Shown: in pieces, positions 34,092-47,137 of the stretch
Position numbering within the stretch: position 1 is the stretch's first letter
How the letters are laid out: every line of letters starts with the position of its first letter
NCBI GenBank assembly: GCA_013396995.1
Contig: VWZP01001440.1
Span: 1-64,000, forward strand
Direction of reading: 5' to 3'
Origin: Dicaeum eximium
Taxonomy: Eukaryota > Chordata > Aves > Passeriformes > Dicaeidae
Length of the DNA: 64,000 nucleotides
The notes under the pieces: generated by a model
The model's input: only the letters and a program-made list of their open reading frames with translations
Told to the model about the DNA's origin: nothing
The model's database searches: none
Made by a program: the position numbers and the translations under genes

Positions 34092-37000
34092 ATGGCCGTG
34101 CTGGGGGGCTACTGTGAGGGCAACCACTCCATCACCCAGGCCTGGGTCCAGCAGGGCTTCCAGCCCTGCTTCTTCTTCACGCTGGTGCCATCCGTGCTGC
34201 TGAGCGTCTGCCTGTTGCTGGGTGCCCTGCAGTATGCCTGCTACGCCCGCTTCAGCCGTGCCATGGAGCCCAAGTACATTCCCCGCTCTCGTCTCTACCG
34301 TGGCCAGGTCCTGCTGTCCCTGTTCCTGGCCCTGCAGCCCTTTGGTGGGCTGCTGTGGCAAGGAGTGGGGCTGAGACAGCTCTATGGGTATATGTTGCTG
34401 CATGCCTGCCTCTGGGCCCTCAGCTGGGGCTGTGCCATTGCCCTCCTGCAGCTGGAGCATACCCGGGTGCTGGCCCATGACCGAACACGGGGCCATGGCA
34501 CTGTCCTCCTCCTCTTTTGGGCGCTGGCCTTTGCTGCTGAGAACCTGACCCTGGTGTGCTGGAGGAGCCCTCTGTGGTGGTGGGCACTGGAGGACACCAA
34601 CCAGAAGGTGGGCTGGGGGTCTGTGGCCAGGGAAAGGGGACAAAGCACTTGTGGGGGTGGGAGGGACTTCAGCATCATGGTGTGGGGATGGAATATGCAT
34701 GTCATGACCTGCCATGCCCAGGGGGTTGCACCCACACATCTGCCTGATATTTCAGTCCCAAGCCCAGCTATCACACGTATCTCCATGCCCCCACCCAACT
34801 CAGGTCCTACTTCTACCTGGCCCAGACTCAGAAGGAGGGGTGTTTCCCTGCTTCCCACAGCCTTTTGCCCTGGTGTACCTTGAGCCAGAGGGCATGGAGC
34901 CAGATGATGCAGGGAGGAGGGAGGAATTCTGGGTGCTGCCAGAGATGCTGTGTTCAACCAGGGAGTCCCACTGAGCTGCATGGGGTGTCCCCTGGCACAC
35001 TGCACCCCATCCCATGCTGTGCTCATTTTCTCTCTCAGATCATACCCATCTCATGCTCAGGGTTATGCTGAGGGCCACTTGAGATGCTGAACTCTCACTC
35101 TCCATTCAGGTGCAGTTTGGCTTCTGGCTGCTGCGTTACATCTGCACATTCATGCTCTTCATCCTGGGCATGAAGGCCCCGGGGCTCCCCCGCAAGCCCT
35201 ACATGCTGCTAATCAATGAGGAGGAGCGGGACGTGGAAAACAGCCAGGTGAGTCTTGGGACTGAAGCAATTTTAGGATATGGCTAGGAAGGAGTTGCGGA
35301 TAAAATGGAAATACAGCTGCCCTGGGATCAGCATCTTCATGAGATGTGGAAGGAACAAGGTTTAGGGCTGCCCAAGCTCCCTGCTTGCTGTCACCAGGAT
35401 GCGGCCCTGTTTGGAGGATGGAGTGGGCACTGTGGAGTGGGGCTGGCTTATTTGGGGTGTTGCCCAGGACCATTACCAGCTGGATTGGGGTGCCAGGGAA
35501 ATGACTTCTTGGCCTGCTCTCCCCTAGCCACTCCTGACTGATGCCAGCAGGACCACCTCCGCCTGGAAGGATTTCCGGAGGAAGCTGCGGCTGCTGGTGC
35601 CATACATGTGGCCAAGGGGCAACCACCTGCTGCAGGGGCTGGTGCTGTTCTGCATGGTGCTCATGGGGCTGGAGCGGGCCATCAATGTTTTCGTCCCCAT
35701 CTACTACAAGAACATTGGTGAGGCAGCTGGAGCTTGGTGTATGAGGCTTGCCACAGCCTCACCAAGTGCTGGGGGGTGTTGAGGTAACCTGGAGGTCTGC
35801 AGGGGTTTGGCAGGAGCAGAGTCCAGGGGGCCAGGGTCCAGCACTGGCTCCTGGGGCTAATTCCCACAGGCACCCTGGGATGCTCCCTGTCCCTCCATCC
35901 TAACCCTTGGCACCCTTCCCACAGTGAATGAGCTGACAGTGGGCGCGCCGTGGCACACCCTGGCCTGGACTGTCTGCAGCTATGTGGGGTTGAAGTTCCT
36001 GCAAGGTGGAGGTGCTGGTAAGGACCATTGGGAAGGATGGGGAACTGATGATAGATGATATTTGGCACATCATACCAGTGCTGGGGTGGCTAGGGGAGCC
36101 CACGTGCCCCATCCCTGCTGCTCTCTTGGACTCAGCAACCTGGGCTGGTCCCAGGTTAGGGAGAGTGAGTGGGCTTCATCCCAAATTCCCCTTTTCCAGC
36201 TGGACTTTTGGAAGTCTTCTGCATGCCCCAGTGGGGCTGATCTCAGCTGACCTTTCCATGTTGCCCTGCAGGCTCCACTGGCTTTGTGAGCAACCTGCGC
36301 ACCTTCCTGTGGGTGTGGGTGCAGCAGTTCACCAACCGGCAGGTGCAGGTGCAGCTCTTTGCCCACCTGCACGGGCTGTCCCTGCGTTGGCACCTGGGGC
36401 GTCGCACTGGTGAGGTCCTGCGAAGCGTGGACCGGGGCACCAGCAGCATCAACAGCCTGCTCAGGTCAGAGTGTGCCCGTGATGGGTGGGGGTTGGCTGG
36501 GCAGCCCCACTGAGCTGGGCTGATGCCCCATCTCCCCTCCCACCCCCAGCTACATCGTCTTCAGCATTGTCCCCACCGTTGCGGATATTGTCATCAGCAT
36601 AGTTTACTTCACCTCGACCTTCAGCGCTTGGTTTGGCCTCATCATCTTCGTGTGTATGAGCCTGTACCTGAGTGAGTCGGGGGGTTCAGGGTGCAGGGCT
36701 GCCAGGCTGTGGGGTGGCAGGAGCCTTCCAGTGCAGCTCCCTCCTGTCCACAGCTCTGACCATCTTCATCACTGAGTGGAGAACCAAGTACCGTCGGGAC
36801 ATGAACGCACGGGACAACGAGGCCAAGTCCCGGGCCGTGGATTCGCTCCTCAATTTCGAGACGGTACTGTAGGAGCTGGGCGGGGTTACTGAGGACTGAT
36901 TGGGTACTGATACCAGCTCTGCTCCTGTAGGTGAAGTACTACAATGCAGAGAGCTATGAGGTGAACCGCTTTAATGATGCCATTGTCAAGTACCAGGTAT

Positions 37001-39823
37001 GGCGTGCTCAGCACCTTTAGGGGCACCAAGGGGGAAGAAGCCAAACCTCACAGGCACCTATGGGGATGATGGAGATCACCATGGGTCTGGTTTGGAGGCA
37101 GCAGCGTTCCACAGGACTTTGTCTCTTCCAGGTCTCAGAGTGGAAGGTCAGTGCCTCACTGGCCCTCCTCAACCAGACCCAGAACCTGGTCATTGGCCTA
37201 GGGCTGCTGGCAGGGTCCCTGGTCTGTGCCTACTTTGTCACTGAAAACAAGCTGCAGGTAAGGCTAGTGCCAGCCTGTGCAGACCCCTGCTGAGGTGGGG
37301 CCTTGGGGCTGCTGGTTACAGACCCCTATACCCTGTCCCTTCCAGGTTGGGGATTTTGTCCTCTTTGGCACTTACATAATCCAGCTCTACACGCCGCTCA
37401 GCTGGTTCGGGACTTACTATAGGTAATGCTGGGAGGTGTGGAAGTGCCTGGTGTCCCCCTCTCCGTGGGTGACTGGGTTGCTATATGCTCCCCCAAACCC
37501 TTTTCTCTGGTCTTTGCTCTCTTCAGGGTGATCCAGAATTCCTTTGTGGACATGGAAAAAATGTTTGAGCTCTTCCACGAGGAGCAGGAGGTGGGTACCA
37601 CCCTTCCTGGACCTTGCTCCCTCACTGGGCCTGTGGTCCTGCCCTAGGGGTCGGCTGGCTCTGAGCCTGAGCCTCTACTCGACAGGTGAAGGATGTGGTG
37701 AATGCCAGTGACCTGCGCTTGGAGGCTGGGCAGATTGAGTTTGAGAACGTGCACTTCAGCTACACAGATGGGTATGGGCTACTGGGCACAGGGTGGGACC
37801 TGCTACAGGGATGTGGGGCCATGGAATGGCCCTGAGCCCCTCTCCACATCCCTCTTCCAGGAGGGAAATCCTGCAGGATGTCTCTTTCTCTGTGATGCCT
37901 GGGCAGACCCTGGCGCTGGTGAGAGTGGGACTTTGAGTGCGAGTTCACTGTGGGAGGGAAAGATGGGGGTAGAGAGGCTGGAAAATATGAGTGTGGGAAG
38001 GACAGCCCCCAGCAGGACTAGCCCTTTCCTGTCCAGCCCCTGGCCTCCAGCAGCTGGGAATTTGCCATCTCGAAGTCCCTTTTCCTTTGTGTGTAGGTCG
38101 GACCTTCAGGCTCTGGAAAGAGCACCATCATCCGTCTGCTCTTCCGTTTCTACGATGTACGGGGTGGCTGCATCCGCATTGATGGGCAGGACATCTCCCA
38201 GGTGAGAGAGGAGGGCCTCCAAGAACCGGGGAGGACACACCAGCTCATCTGGGCCTCACACCACTGCTCAGTGCAGGCACCAGCACCTCCCCAGGGCAGG
38301 GGTGAGCACGCAGCCCCCACAGCCCCTTTGCAGGCTGACGGCTGTGCCAGAAGTGGCAGAATGGCGCGACTCCCAGGCTGAAATGCTGGGTACTGACCAG
38401 GGCTCCCTGGGAAGGACTAGGGCACTGTCAGGGCCCCCCACTGCAGCATGGAGATGCAGCTGAGCCTGTGGTGCAGGGCGACCCTACAGCACATAGCTTG
38501 CAAGGAACGGGGCTCACGGCTGAGGGTAGGATTGGGTTTTGGAGGGATCCTTGCATTGGGTGTGGGTGTGCCTGAGCCCTCTCCCCTGCCTCCCAGGTGA
38601 AGCAGGCTTCGCTGCGTGCTCACATTGGGGTGGTGCCTCAGGACACCGTGCTCTTCAACGACACCATCGCCAACAATATCCGCTATGGACGGGTCCTGGC
38701 CACTGACCAAGAGGTACAGGACGCAGCCCGGGCTGCTGACATCCACGACCGCATCCTTTCTTTTCCCGATGGTGAGACTCCTGCAGTTCCCGCTGTCCCG
38801 TGGTCCCCTAAGACCTTCTAGCTGCCCTCACAGGTATCCTTGGGTGACATCTCCCACGGGGACACCTACATGACTTTGTGTCTTGCTTTGCCTTTCCCTG
38901 CCTTCTTTCCAGGGCTAGATCAGCCCCGGGACAGGGATAAGCTGACGCTCCACCACATGGCTGTGTGGTCGCAGCAGGACTTCCCAGGGCAGCAGGTCCC
39001 CATCTCCATTTCAGAGGGCACCAGCACATCATGTTTCTGCTCTTGTGGCTGCAGGATACAACACCCAGGTGGGAGAGCGGGGCCTGAGGCTGAGCGGCGG
39101 TGAGAAGCAGCGCGTTGCCATCGCGCGCACCATCCTGAAGGGTCCTCACATCATCCTGCTGGATGAGGTAACAGCAGTGGTCCCAGCCCAGCCTTACCCA
39201 GCTCTGCAGCAGCCTCACACCTAGCAGCTGCCCACACGCTCTACCTCTTTCCCATGTTGTGTCTCACCTTGCAGGCCACATCTGCACTTGACACCGAGAC
39301 TGAGAGGAACATCCAGGCTTCTCTGGCCAAGGTCTGCGCCCACCGCACCACCATTGTTGTTGCACACAGGTAAGGACAAGGCAAAAGGGCTGATCTGGGA
39401 GGTGCTGGCCAGACCCCTCAAGAGGGGCACACAGACTTGCCCTCTGCTCAGGAGGTGAGAGCCCCTGGGGTTGCATCTCCTGGCACCGTGCAAAGTCTCA
39501 GGAACCCAAGTCAGGGTAACACTTGCTTTTCCCTGCAGGCTCTCCACTGTGGTAGGTGCAGACCAGATCCTGGTGCTTAAGGATGGGCACATTGTGGAGC
39601 GAGGGAGGTGAGCACAAGGGGAAGGCTAGGGGAGGGGACCCCCTCTCTGGCTCTGGGGCCAGCTCAGGACCCTGAATCCCTCTGCTCTCCTCACAGGCAT
39701 GAGGAGCTGCTGCAGAAGGGTGGTGTGTACGCTGGCATGTGGCTGCAGCAGCAGACTGGGGATGAGGGCGAGAGCAAGGAGCACCACACTGAGAAGCCCG
39801 AGGGCAGCAAGAAAGCATCATAA
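34092..39823 (+). CDS. ABCB6: ATP-binding cassette B6 (mitochondrial/endolysosomal ABC half-transporter)
   Basis: Nineteen coding exons: 34092-34607, 35110-35247, 35528-35717, 35925-36017, 36272-36464, 36550-36671, 36754-36863, 36931-36996, 37132-37257, 37346-37422, 37527-37590, 37686-37771, 37861-37918, 38097-38201, 38597-38771, 39055-39167, 39275-39369, 39539-39607 and 39697-39823. The product is 840 residues (human 842). Exon 1 encodes the hydrophobic N-terminal TMD0 (MAVLGGYCEGNHS...CFFFTLVPS). The six-helix core contains FLWVWVQQFTNRQVQVQ, RRTGEVLRSVDRGTSS and LLNFETVKYYNAES. The nucleotide-binding domain has Walker A GPSGSGKST, Q-loop VVPQDT, signature LSGGEKQRVAIAR, Walker B IILLDEATSALD and H-loop VAHRLSTV. 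It works as a homodimer; porphyrin transport and the Langereis blood group are known for the human protein. ZFAND2B is convergent. Confidence 0.97.
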
Positions 39824-41440
39824 ATGTGACCAGGAGTTCTGCTGTGACACTGACTTGGGTCCAGGCCCCCTCACTGCCTGGGAGTCTTTTGCTGGCTGCA
39901 GGCAAGTGCCCTGCCTGCCCTACAGCTGCAGGGGGCTTTGTTGGACACTCCACTACATTTGTACATGTTTGTTTTGCTGTTGTGTAGTTTCTTAAACCAG
40001 GTCCTTCCCAGGTCCATGCCTGTGTGTTCTGGGCAGGGTATGCACCTCTTGGCGGGGGCAGGCAGGGTTGTCCTTTGGGTCAAGCGGCAGCTCTGCCACA
40101 AGGTTGAGCTCCTTGGGCTTAGGTGGGCAAGTGGTTGAGCAGGCTGTCAGCGCCTGCCCCATCCCCAAAGGGCTGAGCTTGGCAGGGGGCTGCACCCCAA
40201 CAGCAGAGGAAGAGCAGGGCAACTGGTGTCCCCTCACTACTGTGTGCTCCCCCACTTCAACCACCATTCACAGAGATCAGAGATGTGCCACTCTGGGCTG
40301 GACACCAAGTGACTGCTCCCTCAGGTACCTCTGTACCTTGTGCTATGCTTTTATTTTCTCCCAAGCAGCACTTTGACAAGTCTCAGCATTCCCTAGACCC
40401 AGCCTGAACCCTGCTCCCTCAGCTGCTCAGAGCAGGACAGCCCAGTCCTGTGCAGAATCAGGCACAGCCCTGCATGGCTGCAGAACCCCTGCAAGAGCCC
40501 AGCAAGACAAATCCCCTCCGCCCAACCAGGCTCTAGGCTCGGGGCTTTGTTTGTAAGGAGGGATTCTGCGCTATTGCTATCCAGGAGGGGATACCCAGCA
40601 ACACAACTGGAAGAAGGGAGGCATTCCTACCCCAGCAGCATTTAAACAGGGCCCTGTTTAAGTTTAGGGCAGTAGAGAGCAGCCAGCAGCAGGAAGGCAT
40701 CAGCCATCCTGTGTGAGTGATGCTGGCATTCAAGTCACTGCCAAGTTTACTTATTATATTAAACCAGAAAAGAAATGCAGCTCCATTCAGTCTCAGAGAG
40801 GTCTTGTGCCCCAGCCGAGCAGGGTAAGGCCCAACGTGCTCTTGTGCATGCAAACAGCAGGGAGGCACCGAGGGTGTGAGGAGCAGGGAAGGGGCTGCTT
40901 TCACACTGCTGGGAGGCTGCACATTCAGCCATGCCATGCCCAGGCAAGAGAACATCCCAGCCACATTTGCTCTTTGCTGAAGGGCTGGCACAGCCCCCCC
41001 AGAACATGGAATCCAGCCCCCCACTACAGAAGGCAGCTACATCCCAGCTGTACATCTGAGCATGCAGAGATGGCCCCACACAGCTCTGCCCCTGCCCCAC
41101 AGTCCCAGCAGTGTTGGGACATGACTGTGGCAACTGTGGGTAAGTGCAGACCCTGGGCTGCTGCTTGCTTTGGTCAGTGTGTACCCAGCCCCGTCCTGTA
41201 CAGTCTTCACCTCCTCAGGAGCATCAGCAATTTTCTGCACTAATTTTATACAGGTACTAGGGCTGAAGTGTCAGTGTATATTTGGTGGCTTACAGCTCCC
41301 AGGAGATGAGCTGTCCTTGGCAAGGGGCTCTTGGTACCAGTGTCCAGGCCAGAACCCCACGGCATCCATGTGGGAGGCCAGAGCCGCTCCTCAGGTCACA
41401 AGCGGGATCCTGTTCCGCTGGCGCACCCCGCCTCACCTGC
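39824..41440. other. Convergent 3' regions of ABCB6 and ZFAND2B
   Basis: No coding exon is seen. TTTATT at 40350-40355 is AATAAA on minus and could end ZFAND2B. An ATTAAA variant at 40758 on plus could end ABCB6. If both are used, the two 3'UTRs overlap by about 400 bases. Confidence 0.45.
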
Positions 41441-44400
41441 CTACGACATGCTGCAGTTTGATGGCTTTGAACTGTGCGCCTGGAACAGAGAGAAGCACAC
41501 AGTGAGCAAGGGCCAGCAGGCTTCTTCCTCTCTCCCACAAGGGGGCACATCCAGTGCTCAAGTTCCCAGAGGTGTGTGCTCGGCAGTGATGCTGCCACTG
41601 CCCCAGGCTGGGCTGCCCTGCTGGTGAGGAAACCCAGGCTAGAAAGAGCCCAGGGTAAGCAGAACCCAGGGAGGCCCCCTCCCTCAAAGAGCTAAGCCAG
41701 GATCAACCCCACAGCAGCACAGAGCCCATAGCCAGCCTCACTCACCTGCCGCTGTGACTGCTGGTACTCGGCTTCGCTCGCTGACAGTGCCTGGGCCAGT
41801 GCCAGATCCTCCTCCTCCTGTGTGCTGCTGGGACAGTGGTGCATTGTGTGCCTCAGCCTCCCTCAGGCTCATGGGCTGAGTGCTCAGAGCCCTTCTGGGT
41901 TTCAGCATCTCATTGCAACCCCCCAGCATATCTTAGGGCAGGGAGCAATTGAGTATAACTTTCAACAGGCATGGGGCTGGGGAGGGAGCAGAGGACCCAG
42001 CTGGGGCTGGCAGCCAGAAATCTGGGCAAAGGAGAGCCATGTCGAGTCCAGTCAGTAAGACTATGCTTGTAGCAGCACTGGGCACTGTGCCTGGAGACAT
42101 GAGCTCCCAGGTCCTCCATGAACAGCCCTACTCCACCTATCACACTCCAGCCAAACCCATTAGCTGACAAGTGGTCAGACAATGGTTTGCCCTACTCTGT
42201 ATGTCAGCCACTGTCCTCTACTGGCACCCCTAGGGCTGAGGGCTTGCTTGCTGAACAGAGTTCCCTGTTGGCTCTGGACTCTTCCTTTTGTCCCTGTCAG
42301 CCAGAGAGGCATCATACGGAAACACGTGCTGAGAGGAATGTTATCCCAGAGCCACATGATGCTTCCCCAGGCATCCTCCACCCACAGGGTGAGTGCACAA
42401 CACACCACACCACGTGTTTTGGGGCTGTACCTGGGTTGCTGTGCTGAGATGCGTGCTGACTCTGCCAGGGACATCTCCAGAGCTCGCTGTAGTGCCTCTT
42501 CCTCGCTCTGAAACAAAACACCTTGTCACCAGCTTGGCCAGGGTGGGGGCCAGGAGGCAGCCCTGAAGCACATTTGGTAGGTACAGTCTTTCCTGACCAA
42601 GGGTGGGCAAATCTTCTCTCTCCCAGAGGCAAGACACAGCCAAGGTGAAAACCTGGTGCTCTGGACAGCCCAGCAGAGCTCTCCCCCTGCCCAAGGGGAC
42701 ACATCCCCGCTTGCTAATGCAGGAGTATGCCAAGTGGAAAGCAACTTCCACTCTCCTTCAGCTTTTGCTTGTACTACAGAAAGACATCACCCAAGGAAAA
42801 TGGCTGGTGCACTTTGTCCCTTTGGGGAAAGCTAAGCACCAAGCACAGTTGAGAGCTGTCATTTGCAGGCACCAGAGCAAGCTCTGATTTCCCACAGAGC
42901 ATTCAGGATCACTGTCTGCCAGGGAAGACACAGCTGGGAGCACACTCACCTACAGAGTGTGGGCTAAAAAGCATTTGTTGCAGTCACTTCCTAGAGGGCA
43001 CAGAAACTACCCCAAATGGCCAGGCCAAGCCACTCACCAGCCCATTCTGCAGCATGACAGCTGGTGGGGAGGTGCTTCGAGTCTGCGCCGCAGCTGCTCT
43101 GCCTCCCCTGCAAGCAGAAGAAAAGCTGCGTTATTGTCAGGGCAGGGAGCCCTAGTGTGACTATCAGTGCTGCTAAGGCACAAGAAGAAGGGAGCTGCCA
43201 CTCTGGTGTTCCACAGAGAGCCAAGATGAGCCTGGTCATGCCCACCTCAGAATTACAAGTCAGGCCACCACCTTACCCGGCACAGGCTAGAGAAGAGGAG
43301 CTGTCTGCTGGCCGGGCAGCTCCGCTGCTCGATGCAGTGATTATTTTGGAGGAGGATGCCTGGGCTCTGGTAACTGCAGCATGCCTAGGACAGACAGGAC
43401 ACCTGTGAGAAACTGTTTACCATCATGAGCAACTCCTAGGCACTGAACACCTTGGGATAACAAGCTGGATAAGCGAGCCACCTCCCTGGCTCCTCTTCCT
43501 TTCATGCTGAGGCTGTTATTCTCCAGAGTTTCAAGTGCTGTTTCTCTCCCTGAAACCCTGTACCAGGACAGGCAGAAACCACTGGCTACAGAATAAGGGA
43601 CTGGGGAAAGAAGCAAGAGCAGTCAGCAGGCAGTACTGACAGCTTTTGCTGCAGGAGAGACTGTGTATACCAGTGTGCCTGGTGCTGCAGGAGGACACCC
43701 TGGCACACAGGGCAGGGAGTGTGAGAATGCAGCAGTCCCAGACAATGGGTCTGGAGGAGCTGGGCTTCCCTGTCACCCATCTGGCAAAGACAGCCCCACC
43801 CCTTCCAGCCTGTCTGTTCCCAGGCCCTCACCCTGCTTTGGAAAGGGGATGCCCTGCCCCACTGCAATCATGGTCCAGGGGGTGCCGGTGCTTGAGGCAG
43901 TAGTTCTTGTGGCACTGGTCACAGATCACCTTCATCATCTCCTTCTGCTTGCAGCCAGGCTTCAAACACTTGTTGGTGAAGATCTGAAAGATGACACGGC
44001 AGTGGTGAAAAGGAGCACATGCTGCAGGGCTGGGGCTGTCCCTTTTCTCCATGCAGGCCCTAGGCACTGACCAGCCTTCCTCATCAGTGTGACCTTCTGC
44101 AAGGCTCTGAAATTTGTCTCTGAATACTTTCTTTTGATGTCTCTGGATAATTTCTTTAGATAGTTCATTAGTAATTCACTGGTGCTTCAGTCTCCATAGA
44201 CAAGAGTCTCCACAACCACAGAATGCACAGCAGGAGAAAGAGTGCCTTGCCCAGGGACTCCTGCCTTCCATGCCAGTGCAGTGGGGATAGCCCAGGGCAT
44301 TCTAGCTGCTGCTGGGCTGGATTCCTTCAGGCCAGCTCCCTGCAGCAATTTAATCTCCTGGCAAGATGGGGTAGCTGATTGCTGATTGCATTTTCCTAAT

Positions 44401-45303
44401 AGCAGCATGCAGTTTCCCATCCTTATGTCCCAGGTGGCTGCCCAGCCCCACTCCATCACCACCGTGCTCCCCTGACTGCCTCCACAAAGCGCTGCGGATG
44501 AGCACGCCTCCAGCTCACCACAATTCCCTGGATCAGTCTGTGCCAGAGACAGCACCAGGCAGGGCTGAATCTGTGTTGTTTTCATCCCATTCCCAGGCTC
44601 CATCAGAGACCTGGGAGAGCTCACCTGGCAGAGCCACACAGCACATACCTTGCGCTTGCGCTGCGCAGGGTCAGACTTGCAGTCACGGTCAATGTGCTCA
44701 CCCACCACAACATCAGGCATCTCCCCCCGCCTCACAGGGACCGGGGTGTTGCAGAGGGGACATACTGGGACCTGCACATCCTGCAGAGACAACAGAAGGG
44801 AGCTGGGAGCAGGTAGCTGGGCAACCTTGAGCGCTGCACAGTCATCTCTCTCCCTTTCAGGACCCGCCTACCATGGCTTCCATAGCTTCAGCTGCAGTTT
44901 GAGATTCTGCTCATGACCCTCCAACCAGCTCGCACAGCAGGTGCAGAGGCACAGACATACACTCTGGGAAGGGAAGATGGTATGGCTGGGAGATGCCCAA
45001 AACACTTTACCCAGTGGGAGAGGAAGGGCTGGATGCTTGTGACACTGAGATGCAGATCCTGGCTTTCAGGTACATCTTCAGACTCAGTACACATCCCAAG
45101 GGGGACTGCTCAAGTGACCAAAGTCACCACAGATCATTATGATTGGTGGCTAGAAAAGCTCAGCAGCTCCATGCAGGAGGGTGGATGAGATCTGCTCGCT
45201 GCACTTACCTTCTTGTAGGCAGAGGTGCAATCGTGCTGGGCATAAGCAATGTGGTCGGTGCAGAAGATCTGCTCGCAGGCATCGCACTTCAAGGGAAGGA
45301 AGT
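41441..45303 (-). CDS. ZFAND2B: AN1-type zinc finger protein 2B (AIRAPL), first coding exon missing
   Basis: Eight exons on minus: 45303-45209, 44780-44649, 43983-43832, 43384-43277, 43107-43038, 42507-42431, 41827-41746 and 41479-41441. They give 251 residues after a phase-1 entry. Two AN1 fingers are visible: LPLKCDACEQIFCTDHIAYAQHDC and CKQKEMMKVICDQCHKNYC...HRHPLDHDC, joined by DVQVPVCPLCNTPVPV. Two ubiquitin-interacting motifs follow, SEEEALQRALEMSLAES and EEEDLALAQALSASEAEYQ. The protein ends NCSMS, a CaaX box (human CSLC), so prenylation and ER-membrane anchoring are expected. It links VCP and the proteasome to translocating ER clients. The first exon, which in other vertebrates encodes about 18 residues, is not found between 45304 and 46000 and may lie in the gap at 45990. 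Confidence 0.94.
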
Positions 45304-46160
45304 CTAGGAGCAGGATATGGCATAGGCAGAGAGCATGGAGATCAGCATTGCCCACCCGCAGCCCGGGGGCCTCCCCGACTTCCCGAAGGCAAAACAGTGA
45401 CCCACGGCAAAGCCGGGGCCGCACGTCTCATCCCCCAGCACGAAAACAAACGGGCTGCAGGTCCACAGCCACGTCTTCAGAAATACCCAGGGCTCCTCCT
45501 CAAAACTTGCCGTCCCCGAGATTAGGAGCAGCATCCTGAATCACACCGAGCTCCCCGTGGGCTGCCGGCTTCAAACCGGTGGGAAGTGATGTTGCCACAG
45601 CCGCCACGGGCTTCGCCCACCGGGATAATCGGGGTACGGCCATGTCCCAGCGGCCCCGCCGGTGCGGCCTCTCCAGCCGGCAGCACCGAGGCCCGGCAGC
45701 GGGGGTGCCTGCCCGGGCCCTGCCCCGCTATCCCTGGGCAAGAGCCGCTGCCCACCCGGCTGCAGCCGCGTACCCGGACAGAGCCACCGGCGGAACCCGC
45801 TCTACCGGCACGGACAGCCAGCCCCGCCCAAGTGGGGTGCCTACGGGCGGCAGGAAGGATCAGAGACCCCTCCTCTAAGGGCAGCACGGGCGACACGTCC
45901 GTCCTGCCCTTCAAGCCCCGCTCCCGAGCGGGCGCCCGGCGCCGCCCCGCCGCCTCCCCGCAGGCCGGGCTGCCCGGTCCGCGCCGCCCNCCGCATGCCC
46001 TTCCAACGGGAGCACCGCTGGAACCCGTGGGAAGATCAGCTCCGGAGACCTGGCCCGGCGCTGCGGAAAGGCTCAGGGCAAGGCGGAGTCCACGAGGGCC
46101 AGCGCCAGAACCATCCCGCCTTGCCAGGCCAGCAAGAAGCGTCTGCCGCCATGGGACAGC
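45304..46160. other. ZFAND2B intron 1 and CpG-rich promoter with single-N gap
   Basis: From about 45540 to 46140 the sequence is strongly CpG-rich and carries a lone N at 45990. Frames crossing it are compositional. It should hold the ZFAND2B start, read on minus, but no exon matching the family N-terminus is visible. Confidence 0.5.
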
Positions 46161-46230
46161 TTGAACTTATCCCTCCATCCTTCCTCCCCTGCCCCAAGGG
46201 ACACAAAGCACGGATCCTGCCGTGTAACTA

Positions 46231-46318
46231 AGCTCCTGGCTCTATTCCAGTCACCTCGGAGTCTCCAGGTGCCAAGCTCCTGGCTCTATTCCAGCCATCT
46301 CGGAGTCTCCAGGTGCCA
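46231..46318. repeat. Tandem duplication, two 44-base units
   Basis: The unit starting AGCTCCTGGCTCTATTCCAG occurs at 46231 and again at 46275, with only two substitutions seen. It lies in the interval between ZFAND2B and the RETREG2 3' end. Confidence 0.85.
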
Positions 46319-47137
46319 CGCTACGATGCCCACCAGAGCACAGTTGGGGTGCTAGAAGGGTCAGTGGTGCGGAAGGCAAGAGATGCCACGGCAGCAAAAA
46401 ACTGGAGTAGTACTGAACAGGGCCAGGAGTGAATTTCATTGATTGCAAAAAAATCGACTCCACAGCCACCCAGCAACAGAACTCAAATGAGACAGGGAAA
46501 AAAAGCAGGTATCACCCAACACCCTGTTCCAGCAGTGACACAAAAGACAGTAACAAGTCTGCAGAAGAGGTTTCTTTGCACAACACCCGTCTGCCCTTGC
46601 CCCCTTACTGCTGCCCTCTGCTCCAAAGACCCCTTTCCCTTTGCTTGCCCCTGAGAGCCACATTTGACTGTGCACCCCATCCCTCCCCCCAGACAAAACC
46701 AATGAAAGTTAAAATTATTTACACTTTTAGCCATTTAAAAACCCAATAAAATAAGATTGCATATGTCCTACTGGGGATGTGGGTATTAGCAGCAGCTACA
46801 GCTAGCTCGGTACTCAGCGTGCAAAACAAAAGACAAACAGAAGACAGACCGAAATACTGCACCATTACTAGGAAGCGTTTGCTGGGGTTGGTGTTTCAAT
46901 TGTGGCATAAGGCTTCTAGGAGCCAGCTCCTCCCCAGCTGCAGGGCCTCCTGCTCAGCCAGTGAAGGCCAGGCTCTAGAAGGATGGAAAGGATTCATTAT
47001 TCCAGACACAGCACATTAACACTGATGCATTTCCATCCCAGTCAACACAAACATCTAAAAACCCACTGCACGTTCACTGTGTGAGGTTTTCCTTCTTTCC
47101 AGTGATGACAGAGGAAAAGAGGGAGTACAGGTAAGAC
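46319..47137 (-). other. Probable RETREG2 3'UTR
   Basis: This stretch follows the RETREG2 stop on minus and has no coding exon. No canonical AATAAA is seen on that strand; AATAAT occurs twice, near 46715 and 47000. An AATAAA on plus at 46744 is not next to any plus-strand gene end. Confidence 0.4.

Noticed and set aside
45586..46231. GC-rich plus-strand frames near the ZFAND2B promoter
   Set aside because: Composition-driven; they cross the single N and have no domain similarity.
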